The notes below the pieces were generated by a model, which worked only from the letters and a program-made list of their open reading frames with translations, did no database searches and was not told where the DNA came from. A program made the position numbers and the translations under genes. Of a stretch of 64,000 bases of DNA, positions 29,665 through 38,335 are shown piece by piece; the stretch's first letter is position 1, and each line of letters begins with the position of its first letter. The stretch comes from AC-32 sp963728765 (GTDB taxonomy: Bacteria > Actinomycetota > Thermoleophilia > Gaiellales > Gaiellaceae), in the NCBI GenBank assembly GCA_963728765.1, contig CAVSKX010000003.1, positions 1 through 64,000 of the forward strand. Reading direction: 5' to 3'.

Positions 29665-31181
29665 GCCGCGGCGGTCGGCTGGTCGACGCGCGGAAAGAGC
29701 GGAGCCGCCGCGGCGATGCCGTCGGTGGGCGGCGTCACGCCGTACGCGACTCGCTCGAGCCCGAGCTCGACCGGCTGCCCGAGCGCGGCAAGAATCTGCG
29801 GCGCTGTCTCCGGGAGATACGGCGAGAGCGCGACCGCAACCGCGCGCACGCCGTCCGCGAGGTCGTAGAGCACGGCGTCGAGCTCGTCAGCACGCGCTTC
29901 GTCCTTGGCGAGCTGCCACGGGGCGTTCGACTCGACGTAGCGGTTCGACCACCGGACGAGCTCCCAGGTGTCCTCGAGCGCGCCGGTCAGGTCCCAGGCG
30001 TCGAACCGGTCGACGAGCTTGCCGCGCAGTGCATCGAGCGCGTCCGCGAGCTCCTCGTTCGGCCGCCCCGGGGCCACCCGTCCGTCGCGGTAGCGAGCGA
30101 TCATCGCGGTCGTCCGCGAGACGAGGTTGCCGAGGTCATTCCCGAGCTCGCGCTCGTACCGCTCGTGCAGCCCCTCGAGGGACGTGTTTCCGTCCTGGCC
30201 GAACGACACCGACCGCAGCGCCCAAAAACGGACCGCGTCCGCGCCGTACACGTCGACGAGGTCGAGCGGGTCGAGCGCGTTACCGAGGGACTTCGAGATC
30301 TTCCGGTCCTCCAGCAGCAGCCACCCGTGCACGAACAGCTGCTTCGGAACCTCGTAGCCCGCCGCGAGCAGCAGCGCCGGCCAGTACACGCAGTGGAAGC
30401 GAAGGATGTCCTTGCCCAGGAGGTGGCGCACTTCGGGCCAGAACCGCTCGCGCAGATCCTCGCCGTCCCGCGCGTACGTGAGAGCGCTGAGGTAGTTGAT
30501 GAGGGCGTCTACCCAGACATAGGTGACCTGCCCTTCGTCCCAGGGGATCGGCACGCCCCACGGCTGGCCGGCCCGGCTGACGCTGAAGTCCTCGAGCCCG
30601 CCCTCGATGAAGCTGCGCGCCTCGTTGTATCGGTTGCGTGGGAGCACGAAATCGGGCCGCTCGTCGTAGAGCTCGAGCAGACGGTCCTGATACGCCGAGA
30701 GGCGGAAGAAGTAGTTCGTCTCCTCGATCCGCTCCGGAGGGATCCCGTGCTCGGGGCACAGCCCGTCGACCAGGTCGGCCTCGCTCTTGAACTCCTCGCA
30801 GCCAACGCAGTACAGGCCGCTGTAGACGTCCTGGTAGATGTCGCCGTTGTCGTAGATGCGCTGCAGGAGCTCCTGCACGAAACGGTGGTGGCCCTCGTCG
30901 GTCGTGCGGATGAAGAAGTCGTACTCGGCACCGACGCGCTCAGGCAGCGCCCGCCACTGTTCGACGATCTCGTCGACGTACACCTTGGGATCGAGCCCCT
31001 GCTCCTCGGCGACCCGGTAGACCTTCGACGCGTTTTCGTCGGTGCCGGTGAGGAAGAAGGTCTCGTCCCCGCGCTGGCGGTGGTGTCGGACCACCACGTC
31101 GGCAGCGATCGTCGTGTACGCGTGGCCGATGTGCGGCGCAGCGTTCACGTAGTAGATCGGTGTGGTCAGGTAGTAGCGCAT
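29661..31181 (-). CDS. metG: Methionyl-tRNA synthetase
   Basis: A 506-residue class I aminoacyl-tRNA synthetase charging tRNA-Met. It starts MRYYLTTPIYYVNAAPHIGHAY at ATG 31179-31181, with the HIGH-type motif PHIGH. The zinc-knuckle insertion has YCVGCEEFKSEADLVDGLCPEHG. The KMSKS-type loop is EDRKISKSLGNALDP near residue 295. An anticodon-binding helical domain follows (WDLTGALEDTWELVRWSNRYVESNAPWQLAKD). The C-terminal EMAPII-like tRNA-binding domain is absent, as in the mycobacterial enzyme. The M23 gene upstream reads into its first 240 bp in another frame. Confidence 0.96.
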   Translation of the reverse strand: MRYYLTTPIYYVNAAPHIGHAYTTIAADVVVRHHRQRGDETFFLTGTDENASKVYRVAEEQGLDPKVYVDEIVEQWRALPERVGAEYDFFIRTTDEGHHRFVQELLQRIYDNGDIYQDVYSGLYCVGCEEFKSEADLVDGLCPEHGIPPERIEETNYFFRLSAYQDRLLELYDERPDFVLPRNRYNEARSFIEGGLEDFSVSRAGQPWGVPIPWDEGQVTYVWVDALINYLSALTYARDGEDLRERFWPEVRHLLGKDILRFHCVYWPALLLAAGYEVPKQLFVHGWLLLEDRKISKSLGNALDPLDLVDVYGADAVRFWALRSVSFGQDGNTSLEGLHERYERELGNDLGNLVSRTTAMIARYRDGRVAPGRPNEELADALDALRGKLVDRFDAWDLTGALEDTWELVRWSNRYVESNAPWQLAKDEARADELDAVLYDLADGVRAVAVALSPYLPETAPQILAALGQPVELGLERVAYGVTPPTDGIAAAAPLFPRVDQPTAAA

Positions 31182-32226
31182 CGCGGTCAATGATACGAGC
31201 GGGCCCGTGCTGCCTTCGCGCGCGGTACCCCCACGCCGCCGCGGCAGCTGCCGCGAGCAGCGCGGCGACGATTCCCGCCACGAGCGGTCCCGGGAAGCGG
31301 CGCCCAGGCCGGCCCTCGGCGGCGCTCGGCGCGATCCGATCCGGGCGAGGCGACACCGCGAACGCCTGGGGAACGGCAACAGACGCGGCGCGCTCTGCCC
31401 GCTGCGGCGCAGGCGGAGCTTCATCCGTCGGCTCCGCGGCGATAAGCCGCTCGGCCCGCGCGGACGCCGGGCGCAGCGCAGCACGGGACTCCGGGGCAGA
31501 CGTCGCCGAGCGCGGCTGAGCGATGGCGTGCATCGTCCGCTCCACCTCAAGGACGGGCGGCTGAGCCCACGGCCGCGGCGACCTGCGAGGCCGTGGCCGC
31601 ACCGGCGCGTGTCGCGGTTCCGCAAGCGGCGGGGCGTCGGCCGGCGGCGCAATCACGACCGGTGCCGGAGGAGGCGGAGGCGCAGGCTCCGTCCTCGGAA
31701 CCGGGTCGGGCGCCGGCGGCTCGCTCGGCGGAGGCGCCTGGGCGAGCGGCGGCAAGAAAAGGAGCGGGTCGAGGTACCCCTCTGGGTCGGCGGCCTCGCG
31801 GACGCCGAGGTGCATGTACGGGACGGGCTGCTCGGACACCCCGCTCGAGCCCACCGCACCAACGGCGTCACCCTCGGCGACGGCCGCCCCACGCCCGACG
31901 GACACAGAGCCGAGATGCAGCAGCGTGACGGAGTAGCCGTCAGGCGTCTGGATCGCGACCGTCCGCCCGCCGGTCGGCACGGTTCCGGCGAACGAGACAA
32001 CGCCGCCGGCCGGCGCGACAACCGTGGCACCAGTTCCCGCGCCGATGTCGATACCACGGTGGAGGCCGCCCGCGTACGGATCGGAGCCGAAGCTGAACGC
32101 GTGCAGAACCGGCCCCTGAACCGGCCAGGACCACCCGTTCGCCGTTGCGGGCGCGACGAGCGCGGCCGCCGCGGCGCAGCACGCGAGCCGCGCGAACAGA
32201 GAACCGATCTGTTGCCAGTTCTGCAA
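30940..32226 (-). CDS. Secreted M23 (LytM-like) peptidase-family protein with C-terminal membrane anchor; ends uncertain
   Basis: An envelope protein. After a signal-like N-terminus (ARLACCAAAAALVAPATA), the M23/LytM beta domain has FSFGSDPYAGGLHRGIDIGA, VAPAGGVVSFAG, YSVTLLHLGS and MHLGVRE (HxG...D and HxxxH-type zinc ligands). A long Pro/Ala-rich linker and a membrane helix (GPLVAGIVAALLAAAAAAAW) follow. I prefer TTG at 32224-32226, because the upstream TTG at 32263-32265 is part of a TTGACA promoter box. Past the membrane helix the frame runs about 240 bp into metG with no family character. A one-base shift would instead end at a TGA five bases before the metG ATG, giving a short basic tail. 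Confidence 0.7.
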   Translation of the reverse strand: MQNWQQIGSLFARLACCAAAAALVAPATANGWSWPVQGPVLHAFSFGSDPYAGGLHRGIDIGAGTGATVVAPAGGVVSFAGTVPTGGRTVAIQTPDGYSVTLLHLGSVSVGRGAAVAEGDAVGAVGSSGVSEQPVPYMHLGVREAADPEGYLDPLLFLPPLAQAPPPSEPPAPDPVPRTEPAPPPPPAPVVIAPPADAPPLAEPRHAPVRPRPRRSPRPWAQPPVLEVERTMHAIAQPRSATSAPESRAALRPASARAERLIAAEPTDEAPPAPQRAERAASVAVPQAFAVSPRPDRIAPSAAEGRPGRRFPGPLVAGIVAALLAAAAAAAWGYRARRQHGPARIIDRDALLPDHTDLLRERCAAHRPRVHDDRCRRGGPTPPPARGRDLLPHRHRRKRVEGLPGRRGAGARSQGVRRRDRRTVAGAA

Positions 32227-32235
32227 ACCGAAACC

Positions 32236-32265
32236 ACAGTAGCAGGCGGCCTCAATCGTTGTCAA
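32236..32265 (-). promoter_or_regulatory. Sigma-70-like promoter for the M23-metG run
   Basis: On the minus strand, TTGACA (32265-32260) is followed after 18 nt by TACTGT (32241-32236). The predicted start of transcription, about 7 nt further on, lies next to the TTG codon at 32226. This would give a nearly leaderless transcript for the M23 protein. Confidence 0.55.
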
Positions 32266-32271
32266 ATCTGA

Positions 32272-33072
32272 TTACAGTGACGAGCGGTAAAGCCGGTTTC
32301 GCGCCACCCCGGTCAGCTTCGAGACGACCTCAGCCGCGCGCCGGCGCGGCAGGCCTGCCTCGACGAGCTCCGCGACCGCCTCCTCCGCCCCGGCTTCGTC
32401 CGGAGCAACGGCCGTTTCGCCGAGCACAAGCGTGACCTCGCCGCGAACCGGCTCCGGGAATCGCTCCGCGAGCTCCGCGACCGTGCCGCGCGCGACCTCC
32501 TCGAAGCGCTTCGTCAGCTCACGGCAGACCGCGGCCGGACGTTCCGGGACCACGCGCGCGAGGACCCGAAGGGAGCGCGGCAACCGCTGCGGCGACTCGA
32601 ACGCCACCACCGCCCACGGCCGGTGCGCGAGCTCTCCTCCGAGCTCCAGCAGGGCGCGCTCACCGCGCGGCAGGTAACCGATGAACTGGTACTGCTCGCC
32701 GACCAGGCCGCTCGCGACGAGCGCGGTCTCGACCGCCGACGGCCCCGGGAGCACGGTCACGTCGATCCCCGCCTCCAACGCAGCCCGTACGAGGCGCGCA
32801 CCCGGATCGTTGACCCCCGGCATCCCCGCGTCGCTCACGAGCGCGAGCCGCTCGCCGGCCTCCAGCCTCGGCAGCAACTCCGCGGTCCGCTTCGCCTCGT
32901 TGTGCTCGTGGTACGAGAGCAGCCGCGCCGAGACTCCGTGCTCTTCCAGCAGCGCGCGAGTGTGCCGCGTGTCCTCCGCGAGCACGACGTCTGCCTCGGC
33001 GAGCTGCCGCAGCACGCGCAGCGTCACGTCTTCGAGGTTCCCGATCGGCGTCGCGCAGACGGCGAGCGGCAC
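32272..33072 (-). CDS. rsmI: 16S rRNA (cytidine1402-2'-O)-methyltransferase
   Basis: RsmI, 266 residues, a SAM-dependent SPOUT-independent methyltransferase of the tetrapyrrole-methylase fold acting on C1402 of 16S rRNA. Signatures are VCATPIGNLEDVTLR at residues 5-19, LAEDTRHTRALL, YHEHNE, ALVSDAGMPGVNDPGARLV, VLPGPSAVETALVASG, and the ESPQRL region. The C-terminal HTH-like tail is present (LPRRRAAEVVSKLTGVARNRLY). The start is GTG at 33070-33072, 2 nt after the ROK kinase stop, so the two are co-transcribed. In other actinobacteria rsmI also lies near metG. Confidence 0.95.
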   Translation of the reverse strand: MPLAVCATPIGNLEDVTLRVLRQLAEADVVLAEDTRHTRALLEEHGVSARLLSYHEHNEAKRTAELLPRLEAGERLALVSDAGMPGVNDPGARLVRAALEAGIDVTVLPGPSAVETALVASGLVGEQYQFIGYLPRGERALLELGGELAHRPWAVVAFESPQRLPRSLRVLARVVPERPAAVCRELTKRFEEVARGTVAELAERFPEPVRGEVTLVLGETAVAPDEAGAEEAVAELVEAGLPRRRAAEVVSKLTGVARNRLYRSSL

Positions 33073-33074
33073 TG

Positions 33075-34037
33075 CTACGTCCCCGCGTCGAGCGCCTCGA
33101 AGGCGATCATCCCGGCACCGATCACGCCCGCGTCGCCGCCGAGCTGCGCTTGCACGATCCGCAGGTTGTCGCGTCCCGGCGGAAGGGCGTCCTGGGCGAG
33201 CACGTCGCGCGCCGACCCGAGGAGGAACTCGGCCGCGGCCTCGCCGAAGCCTCCGCCGATCACCACCAGTGCCGGCTCGAGCGCGTTGACGAAGCCGGCG
33301 ATCGCCGCGCCGAGGTAGCGACCTACCGAGGCGAGGGCCTCCAACGCCGCCGCCTCACCGGCTGCGGCTCGCCGCACCAGATCCCGCGCGTCGGAGCCGG
33401 GGCCGAAGCGTTCGCGCGCCAGCTCATCCGCGACGACGCCCGTGGCGAAGGACTCGAGGTGCCCGCGGCCGCCGCAGCGGCACGGCGGCCCGTCGAGCTC
33501 GACCACGACGTGGCCGAGCTCCGCCCCGCTTCCCGTTGCGCCCCGGTACGGCTTCCCGTCGAGGATCAGGCCACCGCCGACGCCCGTGCCGAGTGTCAGC
33601 ATCACGACGTCGCGAGCGCCCCGCGCCGCTCCCGACTGCCACTCGGCGATCGCTGCCGCGTTGGCATCGTTGTCGATCGCGACCGGCAAGCCGTGCTGGG
33701 CGCGCATCCGATCGCGGAAGTCGACGTTCACGAGCGGCACGTTCACCGAGGCGACGGCGCGGCCGCGGCGCTGGTCGATCCGTGAAGGGATCCCGAAACC
33801 GAGCGCCGCGACCTCCACGCCGCTCCGCAGGTCCTCGACGATCGCGTCGAGCTGCGTGAGCAGCGCGTCTTCCGAGTCGACGTCCGTCGACTGCTCGATC
33901 CGGCCCTCGATCGAGCCTTCACGGGTGACGAGCGCCGCGGCGATCTTCGTCCCGCCGACGTCGACTCCGATGACCCGAGTCGAGGCGCGCTGCGGTTCGA
34001 GCGAAGTCATCGTCGGGTCACGGTGGCCGTCAGTCAC
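33075..34037 (-). CDS. ROK family glucokinase
   Basis: A 320-residue ROK-family sugar kinase, most likely a glucokinase feeding glycolysis. Motifs are the ATP phosphate loop VIGVDVGGTKIAAALV near residue 22, AIDNDANAAAIAEW with the catalytic Asp, MLTLGTGVGGGLILDG, GAELGHVVV (ExGH), and the ROK zinc signature CRCGGRGHLESF (Cys-Cys, with the third Cys not obvious). The start is GTG at 34035-34037, preceded 5 nt upstream by TAGGAT, suggesting a leaderless transcript; ATG at 34008-34010 is an alternative. It diverges from the LCP gene. Confidence 0.88.
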   Translation of the reverse strand: MTDGHRDPTMTSLEPQRASTRVIGVDVGGTKIAAALVTREGSIEGRIEQSTDVDSEDALLTQLDAIVEDLRSGVEVAALGFGIPSRIDQRRGRAVASVNVPLVNVDFRDRMRAQHGLPVAIDNDANAAAIAEWQSGAARGARDVVMLTLGTGVGGGLILDGKPYRGATGSGAELGHVVVELDGPPCRCGGRGHLESFATGVVADELARERFGPGSDARDLVRRAAAGEAAALEALASVGRYLGAAIAGFVNALEPALVVIGGGFGEAAAEFLLGSARDVLAQDALPPGRDNLRIVQAQLGGDAGVIGAGMIAFEALDAGT

Positions 34038-34080
34038 GCGTCATCCTAGGACGCGTAGCGTGGGTACCATACGCCGCCGG

Positions 34081-35274
34081 ATGTCGCCCCCCGGCGGAGA
34101 GAAGCCCTATCGCCTCTACCGCGGTGGACGAACCAAGGGCCGCGTCCCGACGGTCGGCCGCCCGGAGAAGACGCAGCGCGTGCGGGCCGATCGCGACGGC
34201 CGCCGCCGCTACCGCGGGCCGGGCCCGAAGCCCGCAGCGCGCCGGCCGCGGCAGATCCGCTGGGGCCGCGAGATCGGGATCGCGCTCGTCCTGATCGTCC
34301 TCTTCTTCATCGTCTGGGGCGCGCTCGGGTACCTCATCTTCCGCGGCGGCGTCAAGGACGCGAACAAGCGGTTGCCGCCGGCCGCGCGGCGCGCGCTCAC
34401 ACCCGTCAAGGGCAGCCTGCTCTCGGAGCCGAGCGCGATCCTTCTCCTCGGTACCGACCACTCGCTGGCGGCCTCGCGATCCGGCGACCGCCATTCGGAC
34501 TCGATCACGATCCTCCGGACCGACCCCGACCACCACCGGCTCTACTACCTCTCGATCCCCCGCGACCTCCGCACCGACATTCCCGGGTATGGCAACGCCA
34601 AGATCAACGCCGCGTACCAGCTGGGCGGGCCGCGGCTCGCGATCCAGGCGGTCGAGAACGCGACCGGCCACGCGATTCCGATCAACCACGTCGTGCTCGT
34701 CAACTTCGGCGAGTTCAAGGAGCTGATCGACGCAGTCGGCGGGATCGACATCGTCGTCCCGAGGCGAATCCAGTCGAAGTTCGACTGCCCCTACGGGACC
34801 GAGGCGCGTTGTGCGCGCTGGCCCGGCTGGCGTTTCCAGCCCGGGAAGCAGCACATGAACGGCCAGCGCGCGCTCATCTACTCGCGCGTGCGCAAGAACC
34901 TGCTCGACCCGGCCGAGAGCGACATCACCCGCGGTGAGCGCAACCAGCAGGTGCTGCAGGCGTTGATGAGCAAGCTCGCGAGCTTCAGCACTTTCATGAA
35001 GCTGCCGCTCATCGGCGGCGACCTGATGAAGCCGCTCGCGACCGACCTCTCGGCAAACGACTTCGGCGCGCTCGGCTGGGCGAAGTTCCGCGCTGGACGG
35101 ACGATCCACTGTCGGCTCGGCGGGACGTCGACCGGCGGCGACATCACGCCGAGCGAGAACAACGCGAACGTGATCCTGATGGTGCTCGGGAGGTCGGCGG
35201 TGCAGCCGCCGGCACCGACCGGAGACACCTACCCGCCGGGGTGCCTGATCGGCTCGCCGCGGGCCGGGCGCTAG
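34081..35274 (+). CDS. LytR-CpsA-Psr (LCP) family wall glycopolymer transferase
   Basis: A 397-residue membrane-anchored LCP protein, a family that ligates glycopolymers such as arabinogalactan or teichoic acids to peptidoglycan. A basic cytoplasmic N-terminus (about 60 residues) precedes one membrane helix (EIGIALVLIVLFFIVWGALGYL). The extracellular LCP domain has ILLLGTDHS, HSDSITILRTDP (catalytic Asp/Arg region), YYLSIPRDLRTDIPGYGNAKINAAY, HVVLVNFGEFKELIDAVGGIDI, and ALIYSRVRKN. The start is ATG at 34081-34083; a far longer upstream frame is the shadow of the ROK gene. A TACCAT hexamer lies 10 nt before the ATG. Confidence 0.93.
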   Translation: MSPPGGEKPYRLYRGGRTKGRVPTVGRPEKTQRVRADRDGRRRYRGPGPKPAARRPRQIRWGREIGIALVLIVLFFIVWGALGYLIFRGGVKDANKRLPPAARRALTPVKGSLLSEPSAILLLGTDHSLAASRSGDRHSDSITILRTDPDHHRLYYLSIPRDLRTDIPGYGNAKINAAYQLGGPRLAIQAVENATGHAIPINHVVLVNFGEFKELIDAVGGIDIVVPRRIQSKFDCPYGTEARCARWPGWRFQPGKQHMNGQRALIYSRVRKNLLDPAESDITRGERNQQVLQALMSKLASFSTFMKLPLIGGDLMKPLATDLSANDFGALGWAKFRAGRTIHCRLGGTSTGGDITPSENNANVILMVLGRSAVQPPAPTGDTYPPGCLIGSPRAGR

Positions 35275-35336
35275 CAACGCTGGACGGCCGGGAGTAGGGT
35301 CGCCGGCTCAGGGTTCTCCGACGCGAGGAGCTGCCG

Positions 35337-36986
35337 ATGCGCCAGCGACGCCGACCGCGAACCGTCTCGTACTCCCCCGTCACGCGACGCTTCCGGGAGC
35401 TGATCGCCACCCATGCGGAGGCGGAGCGACGCGGACTCCCGGTCGACGAGGTTGCCGGTGAGCGGCGCGAGCGCGAGCTGTCCGAGGAACGGCGCCTCAC
35501 TCGCAGCAGGCTGCTGGCCGAGGCAACTGCAGCCGGGATGGCGCTCGCCGGGGCGGGCATGCTCTCGAAGACGGCTCGCGCCGCCTCGACGGCGCGAGTG
35601 GCGATCGTCGGGGCGGGCCTCGCGGGCATCCGCTGCGCACACAGGCTCTGGACCGGCGGCTCCCGTGTGGCGTCAACCGTCTACGAGGCCGACACCACCC
35701 ACGTCGGCGGCCGCTGCTGGAGCCTCCGCGGCTACTTCGGCGACGGTCTCGTGGCCGAGCACGGCGGAGCCTTCGTCAACCACGACCAGACGGCGATCCG
35801 GAACCTCGCCAAGACCCTCGGCCTGAAGGAGGAGGTCGTGAACGGCGGCGACCTTCCAGGCGGCGAGGAGATCTACTGGTTCGACGGCGAGCCGTACACC
35901 TACGGCGAGGCGAATTCCGACTGGGGTGACATCGGCTACCGCGTCTTCCAGGATGCATACAAGCTCGCGCCCTGGCCGCAGCGCTACGACGGCAACACCG
36001 CCGAGGGCCGAAGGCTGGACCTCCTCTCCGTCCCGGAGTGGCTCGACGAGATCGGGATCGGCTCGAGCAGCCGCTTCGGACGCCTGCTGCTGGCGGACGT
36101 GGTCTCGGAGTACGGTGGCGACCCGAGCGACCAGCCGGCTCTGAACCTGCTCTACCTGCTGGCGTGGAACAACCAGAACTCGCTCGAACCGCTCCCCGGC
36201 GACGACGAGAAGTACCACATCGTCGGCGGCAACGACCAGATCGTCTCCCGCATGGTCGCGGAGCTTCCCGAGGGCACGATCAAGCAGGGACACGAGCTCG
36301 TTGCGCTCAGGGAGAACGGGACCGGCACGTACACGCTGACCGTCCAGGTCGGCAACAACACGAGCCAGGTGATCGCCGACCACGTCGTGCTCGCACTGCC
36401 CTTCTCGACGCTCCGCGAGGTCGACCTCTCGCGCTCCGGGCTCTCGCCGCTCAAGCTGCAGGCGATTCAGCAGCTCGGGATGGGCCAGAACGCGAAGCTC
36501 CACCTCCAGGTGCAGCGGAAGACTTGGCCGCCGCTCGGCTACGCCGGTGTCAGCTACACGGACTGGGACGCGTTCTGTGTCGCCTGGGACGACTCGGTGC
36601 CACGCGGAACGACCGGCCCCGCGATCCTGCTCGCGTTCCCCGGCGGGTCGACGGGCGAGAACGTGCTCACCGGCGCGAGCCACGGCAAGGCGCCGAGACG
36701 GGACGTGAACTGGTTCTTGAACCAGATCGAGCCGATCTTTCCGGGGACGTCGGCGGCGTACTCCGGGCTCGCCTACGAAGATCATTGGTCGGTCGATCCA
36801 TGGCACCGCGGCGCCTACTCGTACTGGCGCCTCGGCCAGTACACGGCGTTTTCAGGCTACGAGGGCGTGCAGGAGGGGAACATCCACTTCGCCGGCGAGC
36901 ACACCGACCCGGAGGAGCAGGGGTTCCTCAACGGCGCCGTGACCTCCGGCGAGCGGGCCGCGTCCGAGGTGCTGCACCGGATCTGA
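35337..36986 (+). CDS. FAD-dependent amine oxidase with Tat-like signal
   Basis: A 549-residue flavoprotein of the flavin monoamine oxidase superfamily. An N-terminal 80-residue extension carries RRLTRSRLLAEATAAGMALAG and an ARAAS cleavage-like site, resembling a twin-arginine export signal though without a strict RRxFLK. The FAD dinucleotide fold is VAIVGAGLAGIRCAHRLW near residue 90, followed by YEADTTHVGGRCWS. A GGNDQIVSRM region lies near 300, and the C-terminal FAD-binding GNIHFAGEHTDPEEQGFLNGAVTSGERAA near 510. The substrate is unknown. The start is ATG at 35337. Confidence 0.85.
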   Translation: MRQRRRPRTVSYSPVTRRFRELIATHAEAERRGLPVDEVAGERRERELSEERRLTRSRLLAEATAAGMALAGAGMLSKTARAASTARVAIVGAGLAGIRCAHRLWTGGSRVASTVYEADTTHVGGRCWSLRGYFGDGLVAEHGGAFVNHDQTAIRNLAKTLGLKEEVVNGGDLPGGEEIYWFDGEPYTYGEANSDWGDIGYRVFQDAYKLAPWPQRYDGNTAEGRRLDLLSVPEWLDEIGIGSSSRFGRLLLADVVSEYGGDPSDQPALNLLYLLAWNNQNSLEPLPGDDEKYHIVGGNDQIVSRMVAELPEGTIKQGHELVALRENGTGTYTLTVQVGNNTSQVIADHVVLALPFSTLREVDLSRSGLSPLKLQAIQQLGMGQNAKLHLQVQRKTWPPLGYAGVSYTDWDAFCVAWDDSVPRGTTGPAILLAFPGGSTGENVLTGASHGKAPRRDVNWFLNQIEPIFPGTSAAYSGLAYEDHWSVDPWHRGAYSYWRLGQYTAFSGYEGVQEGNIHFAGEHTDPEEQGFLNGAVTSGERAASEVLHRI

Positions 36987-37004
36987 ACGCGGGCGCGCGG
37001 GCGG

Positions 37005-37277
37005 CTAGGCCTCGGCGGCCTTCTTCTCGTCCTTCTTCTTCGGCTCGCCGCCGCCCTCGGGGCCGGCGCCGTCCTTCGAGGGCTCCTTCTTGCGGGAGCC
37101 GCGCCCGTAGTCAGTCGTGTAGAAGCCGGAGCCCTTGAAATGCACCGCCACCGGGTAGAGCACGCGCTCCACCGGCCCCTCGCCGCAGACCTCGCAGGCC
37201 TCGGGCTGCGCGTCGCCGATGCGCTGAAGCAACTCGAAGACGTGCCCGTTCGGGCAGCGGTACTCGTAAATCGGCAT
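37005..37277 (-). CDS. FmdB-type zinc-ribbon protein
   Basis: A 90-residue protein whose first 55 residues form the putative regulatory FmdB zinc ribbon (MPIYEYRCPNGHVFELLQRI, then ACEVCGEG). Two Cys-containing knuckles provide the zinc ligands, though the first pair is C-P-N-G-H rather than CxxC. The C-terminus is a Lys/Glu/Gly-rich disordered tail (KKKDEKKAAEA). The role is unclear; members are widespread and often near transport or redox genes. It converges on the amine oxidase gene 18 bp away. Confidence 0.85.
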   Translation of the reverse strand: MPIYEYRCPNGHVFELLQRIGDAQPEACEVCGEGPVERVLYPVAVHFKGSGFYTTDYGRGSRKKEPSKDGAGPEGGGEPKKKDEKKAAEA

Positions 37278-37304
37278 GAACTGGCGAAGCTTAGCGGCGT
37301 GACC

Positions 37305-37490
37305 CTACGACTCCCGCTCGCGATCCAGCGTCTCGCGATAGCACGGTGCATCCTCGAACGCCGCCAGCCCCGGCTGCGTCGGGCGCGGGCGTGGACGCTT
37401 GCGGCGCACGGCCGCGAGCGCCGCCGAGGCGCCCACGAGACCACCGATCACGAACGAGCGGATGCGGTCGGCCTGAGTCTCGCGGTCCAT
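37305..37490 (-). CDS. Small hypothetical protein with one hydrophobic segment
   Basis: A 61-residue protein starting at ATG 37488-37490. A short hydrophobic stretch (SFVIGGLVGASAALAAV) at residues 12-28 is followed by a basic RRKRPRPRPTQPG segment and an acidic C-terminus. It is probably a membrane-associated small protein. The start chosen is the one preceding the hydrophobic segment; the longer frame to 37733 overlaps psuK and is rejected. It diverges from psuK with 23 bp between start codons. Confidence 0.55.
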   Translation of the reverse strand: MDRETQADRIRSFVIGGLVGASAALAAVRRKRPRPRPTQPGLAAFEDAPCYRETLDRERES

Positions 37491-37513
37491 GGCGCGATTG
37501 TACGGTTGGCTCC

Positions 37514-38335
37514 GTGATCTCGACCCTCGGCGACGTGCTGCTGGACGTGCTCGTCCGCTCGCCCGGCGCGCTGGCTCCCGGGGCCGACACGCCGGTCGAG
37601 ACGAGGCTTGCGACGGGCGGCCAGGCCGCGAACGTGGCGGCGTGGGTGGTGGAGCTCGGCGGTGCCGCGCGCTGCATCGCCAGGCGGGCGGACGACGCGG
37701 CCGGGGAGCTCGCGCGCTCGCTGCTGGAGGCACGGGGAGTCGAGCTCGTCGGGCCTCGGGGCGACGGCTCGACCGGCGTCGTGGTCGCGCTGGTGGCCGA
37801 GGACGGCGAGCGGACGATGGCGACCGACCGCGGGATCTCGACCGAGCTGCGTGCGGACGAGGTCGAGCCCGGTTGGTTCGAGGGCTGTGAATGGTTCCAC
37901 CTCTCCGGCTATGCGCTGCTGGCGGAGCCGATCGCGGAGGCCGCGCTGACAGCTGCGCGCCTCGCGCGCGGCCGCGGAGTTCGGATCGCGGTCGACCTGT
38001 CGTCTTGGAGCACGATCCGGGCGTACGGCGCCGAGCGCTTCCGCGCGAACCTGGATGCGGTCGCTCCCGACGTCGTCTTCGCCAACGAGCCCGAGTGGGA
38101 GATGGTCGGCGGCGCCTACGCGCTGGCGGAGACCGCGGTGGTCAAGCGCGGCTCGCGCGGCGTCGAGTTGCGGACGGCCGACGGCGTCGAGAAGCACGCA
38201 CCGCTCGGCGCCGGGGTGGTCGACACGACGGGCGCGGGAGACGCACTTGCGGCCGGCTACCTCGTCGACGGCATCGAACTCGGCCTCGAGGCCGCGGCGC
38301 GCTGCGTCGGGCAGCTGGGGGCGGTGCCTTCGTGA
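37514..38335 (+). CDS. psuK: PfkB family kinase, probable pseudouridine kinase
   Basis: A 273-residue PfkB/ribokinase-fold sugar kinase: ISTLGDVLLDVLVRS at the N-terminus, ATGGQAANVAAWV (substrate loop), and the anion-hole signature VVDTTGAGDALAAGYLVDG near residue 235, with the catalytic Asp. The start is GTG at 37514-37516. TACGGT lies 7 nt before it, the pattern of a leaderless promoter. The gene overlaps the pseudouridine-5'-phosphate glycosidase gene by 4 bp (GTGA). That coupling is the main reason to call it a pseudouridine kinase rather than another PfkB kinase. Confidence 0.82.
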   Translation: MISTLGDVLLDVLVRSPGALAPGADTPVETRLATGGQAANVAAWVVELGGAARCIARRADDAAGELARSLLEARGVELVGPRGDGSTGVVVALVAEDGERTMATDRGISTELRADEVEPGWFEGCEWFHLSGYALLAEPIAEAALTAARLARGRGVRIAVDLSSWSTIRAYGAERFRANLDAVAPDVVFANEPEWEMVGGAYALAETAVVKRGSRGVELRTADGVEKHAPLGAGVVDTTGAGDALAAGYLVDGIELGLEAAARCVGQLGAVPS

